A stretch of 45,308 nt of DNA from Dehalococcoidia bacterium (GCA_028281895.1 JANQIZ010000238.1:1-45308); one strand, 5' to 3'; positions 17,222 to 26,923 are shown, counted from the stretch's first letter. Notes: generated by a model from the sequence alone, not told the origin. A program made the numbers and translations.

Positions 17222-17877
17222 TGGCCCGCGAGCAATGCATCGATCCACGTGACACTGTGCGTAGTGGCTACGACACGATTGCCGACGAGTACTTGGCGCG
17301 GGTTAGTGGCTCCCGATCAGGAGATGGAGTCCGCACTCAGGTCGAAGCCCTGGTTGCTGAACTGACGTCGCGACTGCCTGAAGGTGGAGATGCGCTGGAT
17401 CTCGGATGTGGTGCCGGCGTGCCGTTCACGCAGCTTCTTTCACGGCACTTTCGCGTTACCGGTGTCGATTTCTCGTCACGGCAACTGGAATTAGCGCGCC
17501 AGAACGTTTCCGGCGCGAAATTTCTGCACGCAGATATGACGAAGCTGGAGCTTCCTTCGGATTCCTTCGATGTCGTCACTGCGTTCTTTTCGATGATCCA
17601 TGTGCCCAGAGACGGACACGAGCAACTCATGCTGAACATCGCCAGCTGGCTCAGGCCGGGAGGGCTGTTCCTGGCCTCTTTCGGGAAGCGTGGCGCGGCC
17701 GAGTATTGGGAGGAAGACTGGCTGGGCGCGCCAATGTTCTGGAGCTATCACGATCCGGGTCACGCTCAAGAACTGGCCGAAAACGCCGGACTCAAGGTTG
17801 ACCGGGCGTGGGTTGAGACCATTGAGGAGGGGATCGACGGACCAGAGACGTTTTTCTGGCTTCTTGCCTCTAAGTAG
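17221..17877 (+). CDS. Class I SAM-dependent methyltransferase
   Basis: 218 aa; ALDLGCGAGVPFTQLLSRHFRVTGVDFSSRQLELAR; TGATG coupling with the upstream gene. Confidence 0.9.
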   Translation: MAREQCIDPRDTVRSGYDTIADEYLARVSGSRSGDGVRTQVEALVAELTSRLPEGGDALDLGCGAGVPFTQLLSRHFRVTGVDFSSRQLELARQNVSGAKFLHADMTKLELPSDSFDVVTAFFSMIHVPRDGHEQLMLNIASWLRPGGLFLASFGKRGAAEYWEEDWLGAPMFWSYHDPGHAQELAENAGLKVDRAWVETIEEGIDGPETFFWLLASK

Positions 17878-17883
17878 GTGAAG

Positions 17884-18354
17884 CTAGCCGAGCTTGTCGA
17901 AGACCTCTCTGGCCTGCGCTTCACGGTCCCCAACCTGCACGGTTACCACGGAGCCGGGTACGAAATGCTCCTCATGCGGGTGGCTGAAGCTGATTCGCCT
18001 GGAGAGGAACGTCAGGCTGGCGGTGACGATGAGCGCGCCAGCAAGGGCGCCAACTATTGTGGCAATAGCAGCCAGCTCCTCGTCGGTTCTTTCGTTAGAC
18101 GCCCAGCTGATCGCAATCGTCAGGAAGAATGCAGCAAGCCCGCCGATAACGCCTCCACCCAGCAGTCCTTCGACTGAGCGGGCCATCGCGTCTTCGTTGG
18201 GAGACTCAATGGTTCCTTGCTGCTGCCAGACGGTGATCTCCTGTTCGATAAACCCGGCCTGGCGGAGGTCGTCCACCGCACTATTGGCCTCGGCTTCGGT
18301 GTCAAAGCGACGTGAGACTGTCATGCCCCACCCGGAGTTGGCCTGCTCGGTCAT
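17884..18354 (-). CDS. General-stress-protein-like membrane protein
   Basis: 156 aa; N-terminal TVSRRFDTEAEANSAVDDLRQAGFIEQEITVW pattern, then glycine-rich TM segments GLLGGGVIGGLAAFF. Confidence 0.6.
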   Translation of the reverse strand: MTEQANSGWGMTVSRRFDTEAEANSAVDDLRQAGFIEQEITVWQQQGTIESPNEDAMARSVEGLLGGGVIGGLAAFFLTIAISWASNERTDEELAAIATIVGALAGALIVTASLTFLSRRISFSHPHEEHFVPGSVVTVQVGDREAQAREVFDKLG

Positions 18355-18522
18355 CTACTTATCTGCTCCTGGAGATCCGTCCGCATTAAAAGCGGCTGCG
18401 TCGAGAGTCTGACGTGAAGAGTATCGCAACCACCGAGCATGCGTCATCTGTCCTGTGCATACCGGCAGAGTTGGTTTGAGTGTGCCATTTGCATGTGACA
18501 GCTCATGGCACGATCGTGGTGG

Positions 18523-18550
18523 TTGTCCGGCGGGCTTCCAAACGTATAAT
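18523..18550 (+). promoter_or_regulatory. Predicted sigma70-type promoter for ilvE
   Basis: TTGTCC - 16 nt - TATAAT. Confidence 0.6.
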
Positions 18551-18556
18551 TGCCCG

Positions 18557-18628
18557 GTCTGTCGAAAAGTTCGACGAAGAGTTGCCCGCGACGTGTGCGG
18601 GCATCGTTATGACTAGCGGTTAGCAGAC
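18557..18628 (+). ncRNA. Candidate structured 5' leader of ilvE (three-way-junction-like)
   Basis: GTCTG (18557-18561) pairs with CAGAC (18624-18628), enclosing TCGAA/TTCGA and GCCCGC/GCGGGC hairpins; begins at the predicted +1. Confidence 0.35.
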
Positions 18629-18643
18629 TTGGAGCGAAAAGCC

Positions 18644-19579
18644 ATGACGCCAGATACATACGCGTTCCTGGGCGGGAAACAGGTTCCCCTCGAGGATGCG
18701 AAGGTAGGCGTCATGACGCACGCGCTTCACTATGGCACGGCGGTATTCGAGGGCATCCGCGGCAACTGGAACGAGGCGCACGGCAAGATGTACGTCTTCC
18801 GACTGCGCGAGCACTACGAGCGATTGCTCCGCGGGTGCAGGATGCTGCGAATCGAGCTGCCGTACGACGTTGGGGAGCTTTGCCAGATAACGGTGGAGCT
18901 GATCGAGCGAAACGGTTTCCGTGAAGATGTGTACATCAGGCCGCTCGCATTCAAGGGCCAGGAGGCGGTTGCCAATCTGAAGCTCCACGAACTCGACAAC
19001 GAATTCACCCTCGTGGTTCTGCCGTTTGGCAACTACATCGAGAACGACAGGCCGATCAGGTGCCAGACGTCGTCGTGGCGTCGGCCGGAAGATTCGATCA
19101 TGCCGACCGGCGTGAAGATCACTGGTCTCTACACAACCAGCATCCTGGCGAAGACAGAGGCAGTCACCGCGGGATATGACGAGGCTGTGCTGCTCAACTG
19201 GGACGGCACGGTTTCCGAGGGCAGCGGCGAGAACCTGTTCATGATCTCTGACGGGAGAATCTCAACACCTTCAGAGACTGACAACTGTCTTCTAGGCATT
19301 ACTCGTGACTCGGTGATAGAGCTTGCCTCGAAGGCGCTTGGCATGGAGGTCGTGGAGCGCAGGATCCACCGCAGTGAGCTCTACCTGGCAGATGAGGTGT
19401 TTCTGACCGGCACTGCAGCGCATATCACGCCGATGGGCGAGCTGGACAACCGTAAGATCGCAGATGGTGAGGTTGGTCCGATCACGAAGAAGCTGCAGGA
19501 GCTGTATTTCGCAACAGTGAAGGGCGACAATCCGGACTACATGGAGTGGTGCACGCCGGTTGTGCCGGGTGGCGGATAG
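18644..19579 (+). CDS. ilvE: Branched-chain amino acid aminotransferase
   Basis: MTPDTYAFLGGKQVPLEDAKVGVMTHALHYGTAVFEGIRGNW...WDGTVSEGSGENLFMI...DEVFLTGTAAHITPM. Track start 18629 is also in frame. Confidence 0.95.
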   Translation: MTPDTYAFLGGKQVPLEDAKVGVMTHALHYGTAVFEGIRGNWNEAHGKMYVFRLREHYERLLRGCRMLRIELPYDVGELCQITVELIERNGFREDVYIRPLAFKGQEAVANLKLHELDNEFTLVVLPFGNYIENDRPIRCQTSSWRRPEDSIMPTGVKITGLYTTSILAKTEAVTAGYDEAVLLNWDGTVSEGSGENLFMISDGRISTPSETDNCLLGITRDSVIELASKALGMEVVERRIHRSELYLADEVFLTGTAAHITPMGELDNRKIADGEVGPITKKLQELYFATVKGDNPDYMEWCTPVVPGGG

Positions 19580-19727
19580 ATCCTGCATCCGGAATGCCAG
19601 CCCGGGGTTGATCTGCATGTTGTTGCTGTTCCGGCAGACTTCTAAAGGCGATTGCCGTATCGTGCTTTGAGTCCGTGCCATTTCACTCGTCGATTAAGCG
19701 CGTCACACAGTGTGAGTTCACAGTCAA

Positions 19728-20360
19728 TTGACCCCTGATCCATCAGACGTCCAGGCGCTGTTTGCTCGCCACTACTTCTATTTCGCCGCGCTCGCGACAC
19801 TCGGAACTCTTCAGATCGCCGTCTCGATTGGCGGTTTCAGGGGCCTCTGGCTGTTGCCGGGGCGATTGATGACTCGCTATCTCGGAGTGGTCCTGATCAT
19901 TGCTGGGGCAGCGCTCTTCTTCCTCATGCCGCTGTGGGTTGAAGGGCCGTGGGCCGCAGGATCGGTCGAGGCTGACTCATCGACGCGGCTCTGGGGCAGG
20001 GCAGATTGGGGTGACCTCGGCGCCGCAAGAAACGTGAACGATGTGGATGGCGGACTGTCCGGGACAGGCCAGGCAACATGGTTCCCTTTGTCGGCTCTTA
20101 TCGCGGTGATCGTCTCGGCTCTTGGTGGATTGATCAACAGAAAGCTGCTTCCTGATCGATTCGAGCGCAATGAGGCAGTCGCGAACCGGTTTGGAGAGTC
20201 CGACGGCCTTGAGTTACTCGAAACGAGCGACTACCTGGCTGCTGTGAAGCGATCGTGGTCAAGATTCAAAGTTGAGCTTGCCGACGATGCCAGGGCGCTT
20301 CTTGCACTGTCCGATAGATGGAGCATCACGGTGCTGGCCTGGCGGAGGTGGCGCCAGTGA
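19728..20360 (+). CDS. Hypothetical membrane protein
   Basis: 210 aa with TTG start; several TM segments (AALATLGTLQIAVSIGGFRGLWLL, YLGVVLIIAGAALFFLMPLWV). Confidence 0.6.
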   Translation: MTPDPSDVQALFARHYFYFAALATLGTLQIAVSIGGFRGLWLLPGRLMTRYLGVVLIIAGAALFFLMPLWVEGPWAAGSVEADSSTRLWGRADWGDLGAARNVNDVDGGLSGTGQATWFPLSALIAVIVSALGGLINRKLLPDRFERNEAVANRFGESDGLELLETSDYLAAVKRSWSRFKVELADDARALLALSDRWSITVLAWRRWRQ

Positions 20361-20941
20361 ACCCCATCGATCGAGAGCTGGTTATCTGGCTCAACGGCCT
20401 GCAAGGCAATGCCACGTTCATCGACGACATGGCGCGAGTGATTGCCACCGACTACCTGATGCCGCTTCTGTTTTCACTCTCGATGTTCGCGATGTGGTTT
20501 GCCATCAGCGATCGGGAGCGGCGGACCCGCGCACAGTACTGGGTGCTGATCGGTATCAGTTCTATCGGACTGTCCAATGTCGCTGTTGTTCTCTTCAACG
20601 TGGCGTGGGACCGGAAGAGACCGTACGAGGTGCTGAGCGAGATCGAGTTGATGTTTTATCGGGCGACCGATCCTTCGTTTCCTGCCAATCCTGTGGCCAT
20701 CGGGTTCGCAGCAGGTTCGGCTGCGTGGATGGTGAACCGCCGATTCGGGTACATGATCTTTGGCGCAGCGCTGATCTATGGCCTGGCTCGCGTCTATGCG
20801 GGAGTTTTCTACCCAAGCGATGTGCTGGGCGGAGCCGCGGTCGGAATCGCTGTCACATGGGGCACGACGTACATTCACCGGCTGTTCCAGCCGATCACAT
20901 GGCTCTTCGTCAGGCTCGTCCGCGGGCTTGCGCTCGGTTAG
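20357..20941 (+). CDS. Phosphatase PAP2 family membrane protein
   Basis: MNPIDRELVIWLNGLQGNATFIDDMARVIATDY...DRKRPYE...ARVYAGVFYPSDVLGGAAVG; GTGA overlap with upstream gene. Confidence 0.87.
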   Translation: MNPIDRELVIWLNGLQGNATFIDDMARVIATDYLMPLLFSLSMFAMWFAISDRERRTRAQYWVLIGISSIGLSNVAVVLFNVAWDRKRPYEVLSEIELMFYRATDPSFPANPVAIGFAAGSAAWMVNRRFGYMIFGAALIYGLARVYAGVFYPSDVLGGAAVGIAVTWGTTYIHRLFQPITWLFVRLVRGLALG

Positions 20942-21756
20942 CTTCTGCCTCTCAGGCCTGGCAGCGGCAGGAAGCGTCCCCAGGAACGCTCGCCTGGATC
21001 GCTGTCTTCAGATTCCGCTTCAGGTGAGTGGCCCTGCAGGATCATTCCCGGCTGCTCTTCGAGGAGCCGAAAGGCAGTGACGTAGTCGGTCGCCCGCTCG
21101 ACCCATCTGAACGCTCTACTCAATCCCGGTGGCCGGACCCCGTGAAGTGAATGGGTGTCCGATGCCACTGCGTGCGCGAGGCGTTGCTGGATCATTCGGA
21201 GTCCTGCGCGCTGTGCTTCCTTGCCGAAGCCGCCTGTGATGCTCCCCGCTGTGACGATGAACAGAGTGCCGTGCTCGATCAGCTCGCGCATTTGCCCCAT
21301 ATCTTGTCGCAGGACGATGTTCCTCTCCGGCCTGACCAGGATTGGAATGAGCCGCTTCATGCGAATCCGGACGATCACATCTTCCATGAACGAAGGGAAG
21401 TTCGAGAAGGGCAGAGACAGCAGCACGAATCTCGAACCGTTCAATGTCAGCGAGTTACCTGCCTCGATGCGGTCTGGCAGATCGGGAGTTATCCGATTCT
21501 CCATGCCGGTGAGCACGCGCACAGTTGGTCCGCCGCCAGCCGCCTCTCTGCGAAGGCGGGAGTTCAGGTCAGCAACCAGTTCTCTGATCTGAGCAGGGTT
21601 GGAGTTCAGCTCAACATCTCGCAGATGAGGCGTTGCGACCAGTGTCTGGCTGCCCTCGCTGGCCGCCTGTTTCGCCATCGCAACGCTCTGATCCATGGAG
21701 GTTGGACCGTCGTCAACGCCGGGCAGGATGTGGGTCAGGAGATCGATATATGGCAT
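20938..21756 (-). CDS. CpsB/CapC-family (PHP-domain) tyrosine-protein phosphatase
   Basis: 272 aa; IDLLTHILPGVDDGPTSMDQSVAMAKQAASEGSQTLVATPHL. Confidence 0.85.
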   Translation of the reverse strand: MPYIDLLTHILPGVDDGPTSMDQSVAMAKQAASEGSQTLVATPHLRDVELNSNPAQIRELVADLNSRLRREAAGGGPTVRVLTGMENRITPDLPDRIEAGNSLTLNGSRFVLLSLPFSNFPSFMEDVIVRIRMKRLIPILVRPERNIVLRQDMGQMRELIEHGTLFIVTAGSITGGFGKEAQRAGLRMIQQRLAHAVASDTHSLHGVRPPGLSRAFRWVERATDYVTAFRLLEEQPGMILQGHSPEAESEDSDPGERSWGRFLPLPGLRGRS

Positions 21757-21765
21757 ATCAGGTCT

Positions 21766-22527
21766 TCAGGGTCTCGCGGTGATCCTGCGGAACCTTTCTG
21801 CATAGTCGAAATTGAATCCATCAGCCGCATCGCTCGCACGTTTTTTCAGGCGAGTGGCAACATCGACGTTCGTCGCCAGACCGCCAACCTGGCTCTCGTG
21901 CTTGAACAACGCCTCGATCTTCGTCTCAAGCGTGTCTGAAACGTCGATGATCACGTTTGGCTGATCCGTTCCCCACATCAGAAGATGCTTGACCTTCCAG
22001 GGTTGGAGTCCTTCTTTTTCGATCTGGTCAGGGAAGTGCAGATGGTCACGGGCGTATGGATAGATAGCGTCTTTGGCAGTGATGCCTACTGCGCGATGGT
22101 CCCTGTGATTGAAGCCGGAAAAGCGCTCCGGATCATGCGCGAAGACCACCTCCGGCCTGTGTTTTCGGATTAGCCTCACCAGCTCTTCCAGGAAGACACG
22201 GTCGGGATCAAGCCATCCATCGGCATGATCCAGCACTTCGATAGTCTCGACTCCCACAGTCGACGCGGCCTCTCGCTGCTCTGCCGCCCGTATCGGGACG
22301 ATCTCATCCGAAGTCATCGATCTGTCGTTACTTCCGGATGAGCCGCTTGTCGACTGAACGTACACAACCTCGCAACCTGCGGCTGTCCACCTGGCCACGG
22401 TCGCGCCGCTGCCAATCTCGGCGTCGTCGGGGTGAGCGAAGATCACCATCGCACGTTCGGGAACTTCGGTGATCTCTTCAAGCAGGCCGTGTGGCTCGAT
22501 GTCGGGCGTCTCGCGTTGCTGGGTCAT
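21766..22527 (-). CDS. PIG-L (LmbE-like) deacetylase family protein
   Basis: [31 protein letters not shown]...[10 protein letters not shown]. Start at 22527 (MTQQRETPD) preferred to 22653. Confidence 0.92.
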   Translation of the reverse strand: MTQQRETPDIEPHGLLEEITEVPERAMVIFAHPDDAEIGSGATVARWTAAGCEVVYVQSTSGSSGSNDRSMTSDEIVPIRAAEQREAASTVGVETIEVLDHADGWLDPDRVFLEELVRLIRKHRPEVVFAHDPERFSGFNHRDHRAVGITAKDAIYPYARDHLHFPDQIEKEGLQPWKVKHLLMWGTDQPNVIIDVSDTLETKIEALFKHESQVGGLATNVDVATRLKKRASDAADGFNFDYAERFRRITARP

Positions 22528-22668
22528 ATCACTCCGTGCAGGGCGTATCTGTTCTGCGGGGCGTTGAGCATAACTCACGCAGGAATTCCGATGAGCAGTA
22601 TGGGAGAGCGGGCCGGGCGGCGATACACTGTCAGGCCTACTTCTTCTTATCACCTTGCGGAGAGTCTG

Positions 22669-23925
22669 ATGGTCGTACCGTCATCGCTTTTGAGCAGCGA
22701 CCCGGCAGTCGCCAGAGTAGTCGAGGCAGAGGAGCGACGGCTCCGGGAAAACCTCGTGCTGATCGCGTCCGAGAACTACGCCAGCGCGGCTGTGCTGGCC
22801 GCGACTGGATCTGTGCTCACAAACAAGTACGCAGAGGGCTACCCGGAGCGTCGCTACTACGCGGGCACCGAGCATGTGGATGCCGTTGAGAGTCTTGCGA
22901 TTGACCGTGCGAAAGAGCTGTTCGGAGCCGAGCACGCCAATGTTCAGCCACACAGCGGCTCGCAGGCCAACATGGCGGCATATTTCGCTCTGCTCAAGCC
23001 GGGTGATCGCGTGCTTGGAATGTCCCTCGACCACGGAGGCCACCTGACCCATGGGTCACCGGTCAACTTCTCAGGGAAGCTCTTCGAGTTCGGTCACTAC
23101 GGAGTCGATCCTGAGACAGAACAGCTCGACTACGACGCTGTCGCTCAGGCGGCAGAGGAGTTCAAGCCGAAGCTGATCGTGTGTGGATACACGGCGTACC
23201 CGCGAGAGATCGACTTCGCGAGATTCCGTGAGATCGCCGACTCGGTGGACGCGTACCTGCTTGCAGACGTTGCGCACATCGCGGGGCTCGTGGTTGGGGA
23301 CGCACATCCTTCGCCAGTGCAGCACGCTGACATCGTGACAACAACTACACACAAGACGCTGCGAGGGCCGCGTGGCGCGATGGCGCTCACCCGATCCGAT
23401 CATGCACGCAAGTACAACTCGGCCGTGTTCCCGAACATGCAGGGCGGGCCGATGATGCATTCGATCGCTGCCAAGGCAGTAGCGTTCAATGAGGCTGTAC
23501 AGCCGGAGTTCAAGCAGTACGCGACCCAGATCGTCCAGAACGCCCAGGCGCTTTCATCTGCCCTCGCTGCTGGCGGACTTCGAATCGTCTCTGGCGGAAC
23601 CGATAATCACCTGATGCTGGTAGACATGCGTCCGATGGGCCTCACGGGCAAGGCGGCAGAGGCGGCGATGCACGCAGCGGGCATAGTGGTCAACAAGAAC
23701 ACGATTCCCGGCGACCCCGAATCCCCGATGGTCACGAGCGGCATCCGCATCGGCACTCCTGCAGTCACTTCGCGGAAGATGTCTGTCTCCGACATGGAGA
23801 CTGTTGCAGGGTTTATTGTCGATGCTGTGAAGTCCGCTAACGATGAGGTCGCGCTCGCCCGGATCAAGACTGCTGTGTCCAGCTTCGCAACCGACTTCCA
23901 CGTTCCAGGACTGGACGACGCCTGA
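22669..23925 (+). CDS. glyA: Serine hydroxymethyltransferase
   Basis: [45 protein letters not shown]...[15 protein letters not shown]. Start at 22669 with an upstream GGAGAG. Confidence 0.96.
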   Translation: MVVPSSLLSSDPAVARVVEAEERRLRENLVLIASENYASAAVLAATGSVLTNKYAEGYPERRYYAGTEHVDAVESLAIDRAKELFGAEHANVQPHSGSQANMAAYFALLKPGDRVLGMSLDHGGHLTHGSPVNFSGKLFEFGHYGVDPETEQLDYDAVAQAAEEFKPKLIVCGYTAYPREIDFARFREIADSVDAYLLADVAHIAGLVVGDAHPSPVQHADIVTTTTHKTLRGPRGAMALTRSDHARKYNSAVFPNMQGGPMMHSIAAKAVAFNEAVQPEFKQYATQIVQNAQALSSALAAGGLRIVSGGTDNHLMLVDMRPMGLTGKAAEAAMHAAGIVVNKNTIPGDPESPMVTSGIRIGTPAVTSRKMSVSDMETVAGFIVDAVKSANDEVALARIKTAVSSFATDFHVPGLDDA

Positions 23926-23989
23926 GCAGCTGCAAACATTCACAACGCGGTGCACCAGGTAATAACTGATTTCAGGATCGCCCTCGTGC

Positions 23990-24052
23990 TATACTTTTGA
24001 GGTTGTGCCAGAACGCCGCCAACAGGCGATTTCAAACTCACTAAAGAGCTGG
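23990..24052 (+). promoter_or_regulatory. rpsF promoter (extended -10) and candidate S6:S18-type leader
   Basis: TGC-TATACT (-10 at 23990-23995); CGCC-AACA-GGCG hairpin (24017-24028) enclosed by CCAG (24008-24011)/CTGG (24049-24052). Confidence 0.35.
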
Positions 24053-24062
24053 TAAAGAGACT

Positions 24063-24371
24063 TTGCGCGAATACGAACTGATGTGGATTCTGCCCGGCGC
24101 CTCGTCTGATGAGGACGGTCAGAAGTCCGTTGAGACGGTTACATCCCTTATCACTGACAACGGTGGCGAGGTCAGCTCGGCCGAGCTGTGGGGCAGGCGA
24201 TCACTGTCATATCCGATCAAGAAAAATGCGGAAGGGGCGTATTATCTGGCTCGGTTCAGCATCGAACCGTCTGCCACGCCCGCGATCAACAAGGCTATGG
24301 ACGCCGACCAGGCTGTTCTCCGCCATCTGATCGTTAAGGAAACGCCTAAGAAGGCAGCCGCCGAGAGCTGA
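24063..24371 (+). CDS. rpsF: 30S ribosomal protein S6 (TTG start)
   Basis: 102 aa; LREYELMWILPG...WGRRSLSYPIKKNAEGAYYLARF. Confidence 0.94.
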   Translation: MREYELMWILPGASSDEDGQKSVETVTSLITDNGGEVSSAELWGRRSLSYPIKKNAEGAYYLARFSIEPSATPAINKAMDADQAVLRHLIVKETPKKAAAES

Positions 24372-24408
24372 GCCCCCGATAACGCATCATGAGCCGGGGG
24401 GAACGCAG

Positions 24409-24861
24409 ATGACTCTCAACCAGATACTTCTCATAGGCCGTGCCGGGACGGAGCCGCAGATGCGGTACACGCCGAGCGGCACAGCGGTTACCGATTTCCG
24501 GCTCGCAGTGAACAATCCCTCGCGCGATTCGTCTGGCGAGTGGCAGGACAACACCGAGTGGTTCACGGTGACGGCATGGGATCGGCAGGCAGAGTCTGTT
24601 AACCAGTACCTGGCCAAGGGGCGGCGAGTTTTTGTAGAGGGGCGTCTGAGCACGAACACCTTTACAGGGAACGACGGGCAGCAGAGGACGAGCCTCGAAG
24701 TCCGTGCCTTTCGAGTGATCTTCCTGGACCGTCCTGAAGGACAGGGTGGCGAGGAGTTCGCAGGGTCGCAATCCGCTGGCTCACCTGGCGGAGAATTTGC
24801 AAACGGTAACGGCGGACAGTCCGCCGCACCGGCAGAAGACGTGGAGGAGCTGCCCTGGTAG
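24409..24861 (+). CDS. ssb: Single-stranded DNA-binding protein
   Basis: 150 aa; NQILLIGRAGTEPQMRYTPSGTAVTDFRLAVNNP...; acidic C-terminal tip EDVEELPW. Confidence 0.95.
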   Translation: MTLNQILLIGRAGTEPQMRYTPSGTAVTDFRLAVNNPSRDSSGEWQDNTEWFTVTAWDRQAESVNQYLAKGRRVFVEGRLSTNTFTGNDGQQRTSLEVRAFRVIFLDRPEGQGGEEFAGSQSAGSPGGEFANGNGGQSAAPAEDVEELPW

Positions 24862-24910
24862 CAGCTTCCATTCCCGGTAGGTCCGGGATGTCCATTCCAC
24901 AAGGAGAAAG

Positions 24911-25519
24911 ATGACAACTTCACAGGGCAGGGATTCAAGAGGCGGAGGCCGGCCGGGCACCCGCAGGTTCTCCGGCAGGCGCAGGCGCCAGTGCGTATGC
25001 AAAGAGGTCGGGGCGGTCGATTACAAGGATGTCTCAGTCCTTCGCCGGTTCATAAATGACCGGGGGCGAATCGAGTCTGGCAGGAAGTCTGGCAACTGCG
25101 CCAAGTGCCAGCGAGAGCTGAGCACAGCTATATCACGAGCTCGCCACCTGGCCTTACTCCCCTTTGCGCCAAGCCATCTGCGCGTCACCGGGTCCATCTC
25201 CCAGGCTGCTGCGCCGTCGGAATCGGATGGTGAAGAGAGCGGTTCTGACGAATCCACAGAGGCCGCTGCAAGCGTTGAATCATCTGACGAGTCCGAACAG
25301 TCCGAAGAGACTACGGACACGACTGAGGCAACTGAGACGGAAGCTAGCGCTGAGTCAGAGGATTCAGCGGATGCCGAGGATGATTCCGAAGCCGCTGACG
25401 AACCTGAAGCTTCGAGCGAAGCCGAAGAGGCATCGGAAGACGAAGACTCTGATGAAAGCGATGAGTCAAGTGACGCCGAGGCTGAGGCCGATTCTGAGCC
25501 AGAAGAGGAAGAGAAGTAG
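24911..25519 (+). CDS. rpsR: 30S ribosomal protein S18 with long acidic C-terminal extension
   Basis: S18 core RRQCVCKEVGAVDYKDVSVLRRFINDRGRIESGRKSGNCAKCQRELSTAISRARHLALLPF, continuing in frame into a roughly 107-aa tail rich in S, E, D, A and T. Confidence 0.9.
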   Translation: MTTSQGRDSRGGGRPGTRRFSGRRRRQCVCKEVGAVDYKDVSVLRRFINDRGRIESGRKSGNCAKCQRELSTAISRARHLALLPFAPSHLRVTGSISQAAAPSESDGEESGSDESTEAAASVESSDESEQSEETTDTTEATETEASAESEDSADAEDDSEAADEPEASSEAEEASEDEDSDESDESSDAEAEADSEPEEEEK

Positions 25520-25560
25520 CCTCCGTCTGACCCTGTTCCGATCCTGCTGAAGATTCGACG

Positions 25561-26811
25561 ATGACAAATTCCGAGAACATCCAGGAGCCTGCCGCGACCC
25601 CGGCTGGCGATTACGCGGCTGGCCAGCGGAGTATCACGCAACGGGCGACCAAGTCCCGATTCGATCTTCTTCGAGAGAAGAAAGAGCGGGATCGGAACGC
25701 CCGTCCTTATATCTTCGGTGGACTCGGGATACTGGCAGTGCTCATGGCTGTGCTGGGCGTTGCCTTCTGGAACCAGTTCGTCGCCCCACCGAGAGAGCTG
25801 GCCATTCGCGTTGGCGAGGTCGAGTATTCGCGCGGCGACGTTGTCGATCTCATCAGGTTCAACCAGCGCCTCAGCGAAGAGATCGGAGTGCCGTTCCAGC
25901 TCGGAACTTCCGTATTCGAGGCGCTCCAGATCATCCAGGAGGCGGAGCTTGCATTCCAGTTGGCTCCAAAACTTGGAGTCTCCGTTTCGGAAGAGGAAGT
26001 GGAAGAGCGAATCCAGTTCATCCTCGGCTTCGCAGTCACAGCCGATGATCAGCAGTCTGGCGAGTTCCAGACCAATGTTGAAGAGGCCAAGCGCCAGTTC
26101 CTGAACCGGGTCGGCCTGCCCGAAGAGGTCTGGCGCGACTTCTTGAAGAAGGTTCTGTTCCAGGAGCGAGTGCGAGAAGTTGTTGGCCAGAACGTGGAGA
26201 GAATCCAGCCCCAGGTTCACGTCTACCAGATCATGCTTACCCGCAATGACGCGCAGACGGTGAGCCTCATCCAGAGAGAGCTGAACGCCGGAGCGCCCAT
26301 TGAGGACATCGTGGTCGAGTTCTCCGACGATTTTGATGCGCCGCGTGAAAAGGGTGATCTTGGCTGGATGCCTGAAGGCATCGTGGCACGCCAGATCGAT
26401 CGCCTGTTGTTTGGCCTTAATGAGAACGGTGAGCGCATCCTGCCGCTGAGGACTACCACAACGCCGCAGCTCGACGAAGAGACGAATCTCTGGTCAATCC
26501 TGGTCGTGGAGGAGTACCAGGAGGCGCGCGAGGTGGAGCCAGATGCGCTCGAGATTCTGAAGGACACTGCGATGACGATCTTCTTGAATGAAGAGCGCCG
26601 CAGCATCGATCTATATCTCGACCTGGACAGCGATATCACTAACTGGATCAACAAGCAGGTGTCACTGAATTCGCTCCCCGCTACTGCAGCGGCCGGGCAG
26701 CAGGACCAGCTACAGGGATTGTTGCCGGAGGGAGCGTCGATTAGTGGCGTGCCACCTACGGCTGTGCCCACGCCACGTGGAATTCCCGGAATCAGCGCGC
26801 CTGCCCAGTAG
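25561..26811 (+). CDS. Membrane-anchored peptidylprolyl isomerase (SurA/PrsA, PpiC-type)
   Basis: 416 aa; one N-terminal TM segment, SurA_N-like helical region, then VHVYQIMLTRND...IVVEFSDDFDAPREKGDLGWMPEG. Confidence 0.82.
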   Translation: MTNSENIQEPAATPAGDYAAGQRSITQRATKSRFDLLREKKERDRNARPYIFGGLGILAVLMAVLGVAFWNQFVAPPRELAIRVGEVEYSRGDVVDLIRFNQRLSEEIGVPFQLGTSVFEALQIIQEAELAFQLAPKLGVSVSEEEVEERIQFILGFAVTADDQQSGEFQTNVEEAKRQFLNRVGLPEEVWRDFLKKVLFQERVREVVGQNVERIQPQVHVYQIMLTRNDAQTVSLIQRELNAGAPIEDIVVEFSDDFDAPREKGDLGWMPEGIVARQIDRLLFGLNENGERILPLRTTTTPQLDEETNLWSILVVEEYQEAREVEPDALEILKDTAMTIFLNEERRSIDLYLDLDSDITNWINKQVSLNSLPATAAAGQQDQLQGLLPEGASISGVPPTAVPTPRGIPGISAPAQ

Positions 26812-26923
26812 TCACTCGTTGCTAAATGGCACGATCCTTAGGTCACGGATTAACTGGACTGTCCTATTCTCGCCTGTGTGACTCTGCTCAAGCGCGATTC
26901 ATCACTGTCCAACTGGAGTTCAA

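Noticed and set aside
19703-19715. TCACACAGTGTGA palindrome upstream of a membrane-protein gene
   Set aside because: Short, single copy and not recognisable as a known operator; could be chance.
20272-21027. 251-aa plus-strand ORF
   Set aside because: Out-of-frame shadow of the PAP2 phosphatase gene; Arg/Cys/His-rich composition typical of a wrong frame.
21151-21939. 262-aa plus-strand ORF
   Set aside because: Antisense to the CpsB-type phosphatase and PIG-L genes, which have clear family motifs.
22528-22668. Possible glycine riboswitch upstream of glyA
   Set aside because: The purine-rich GGGAGAGCGGG resembles part of one, but the conserved glycine-aptamer core motifs are not present.
25021-26220. 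399-aa ORF on the minus strand
   Set aside because: Antisense to the rpsR tail and the PPIase gene. Its Ser-rich composition mirrors the repetitive codons of the acidic tail; no recognisable domain.
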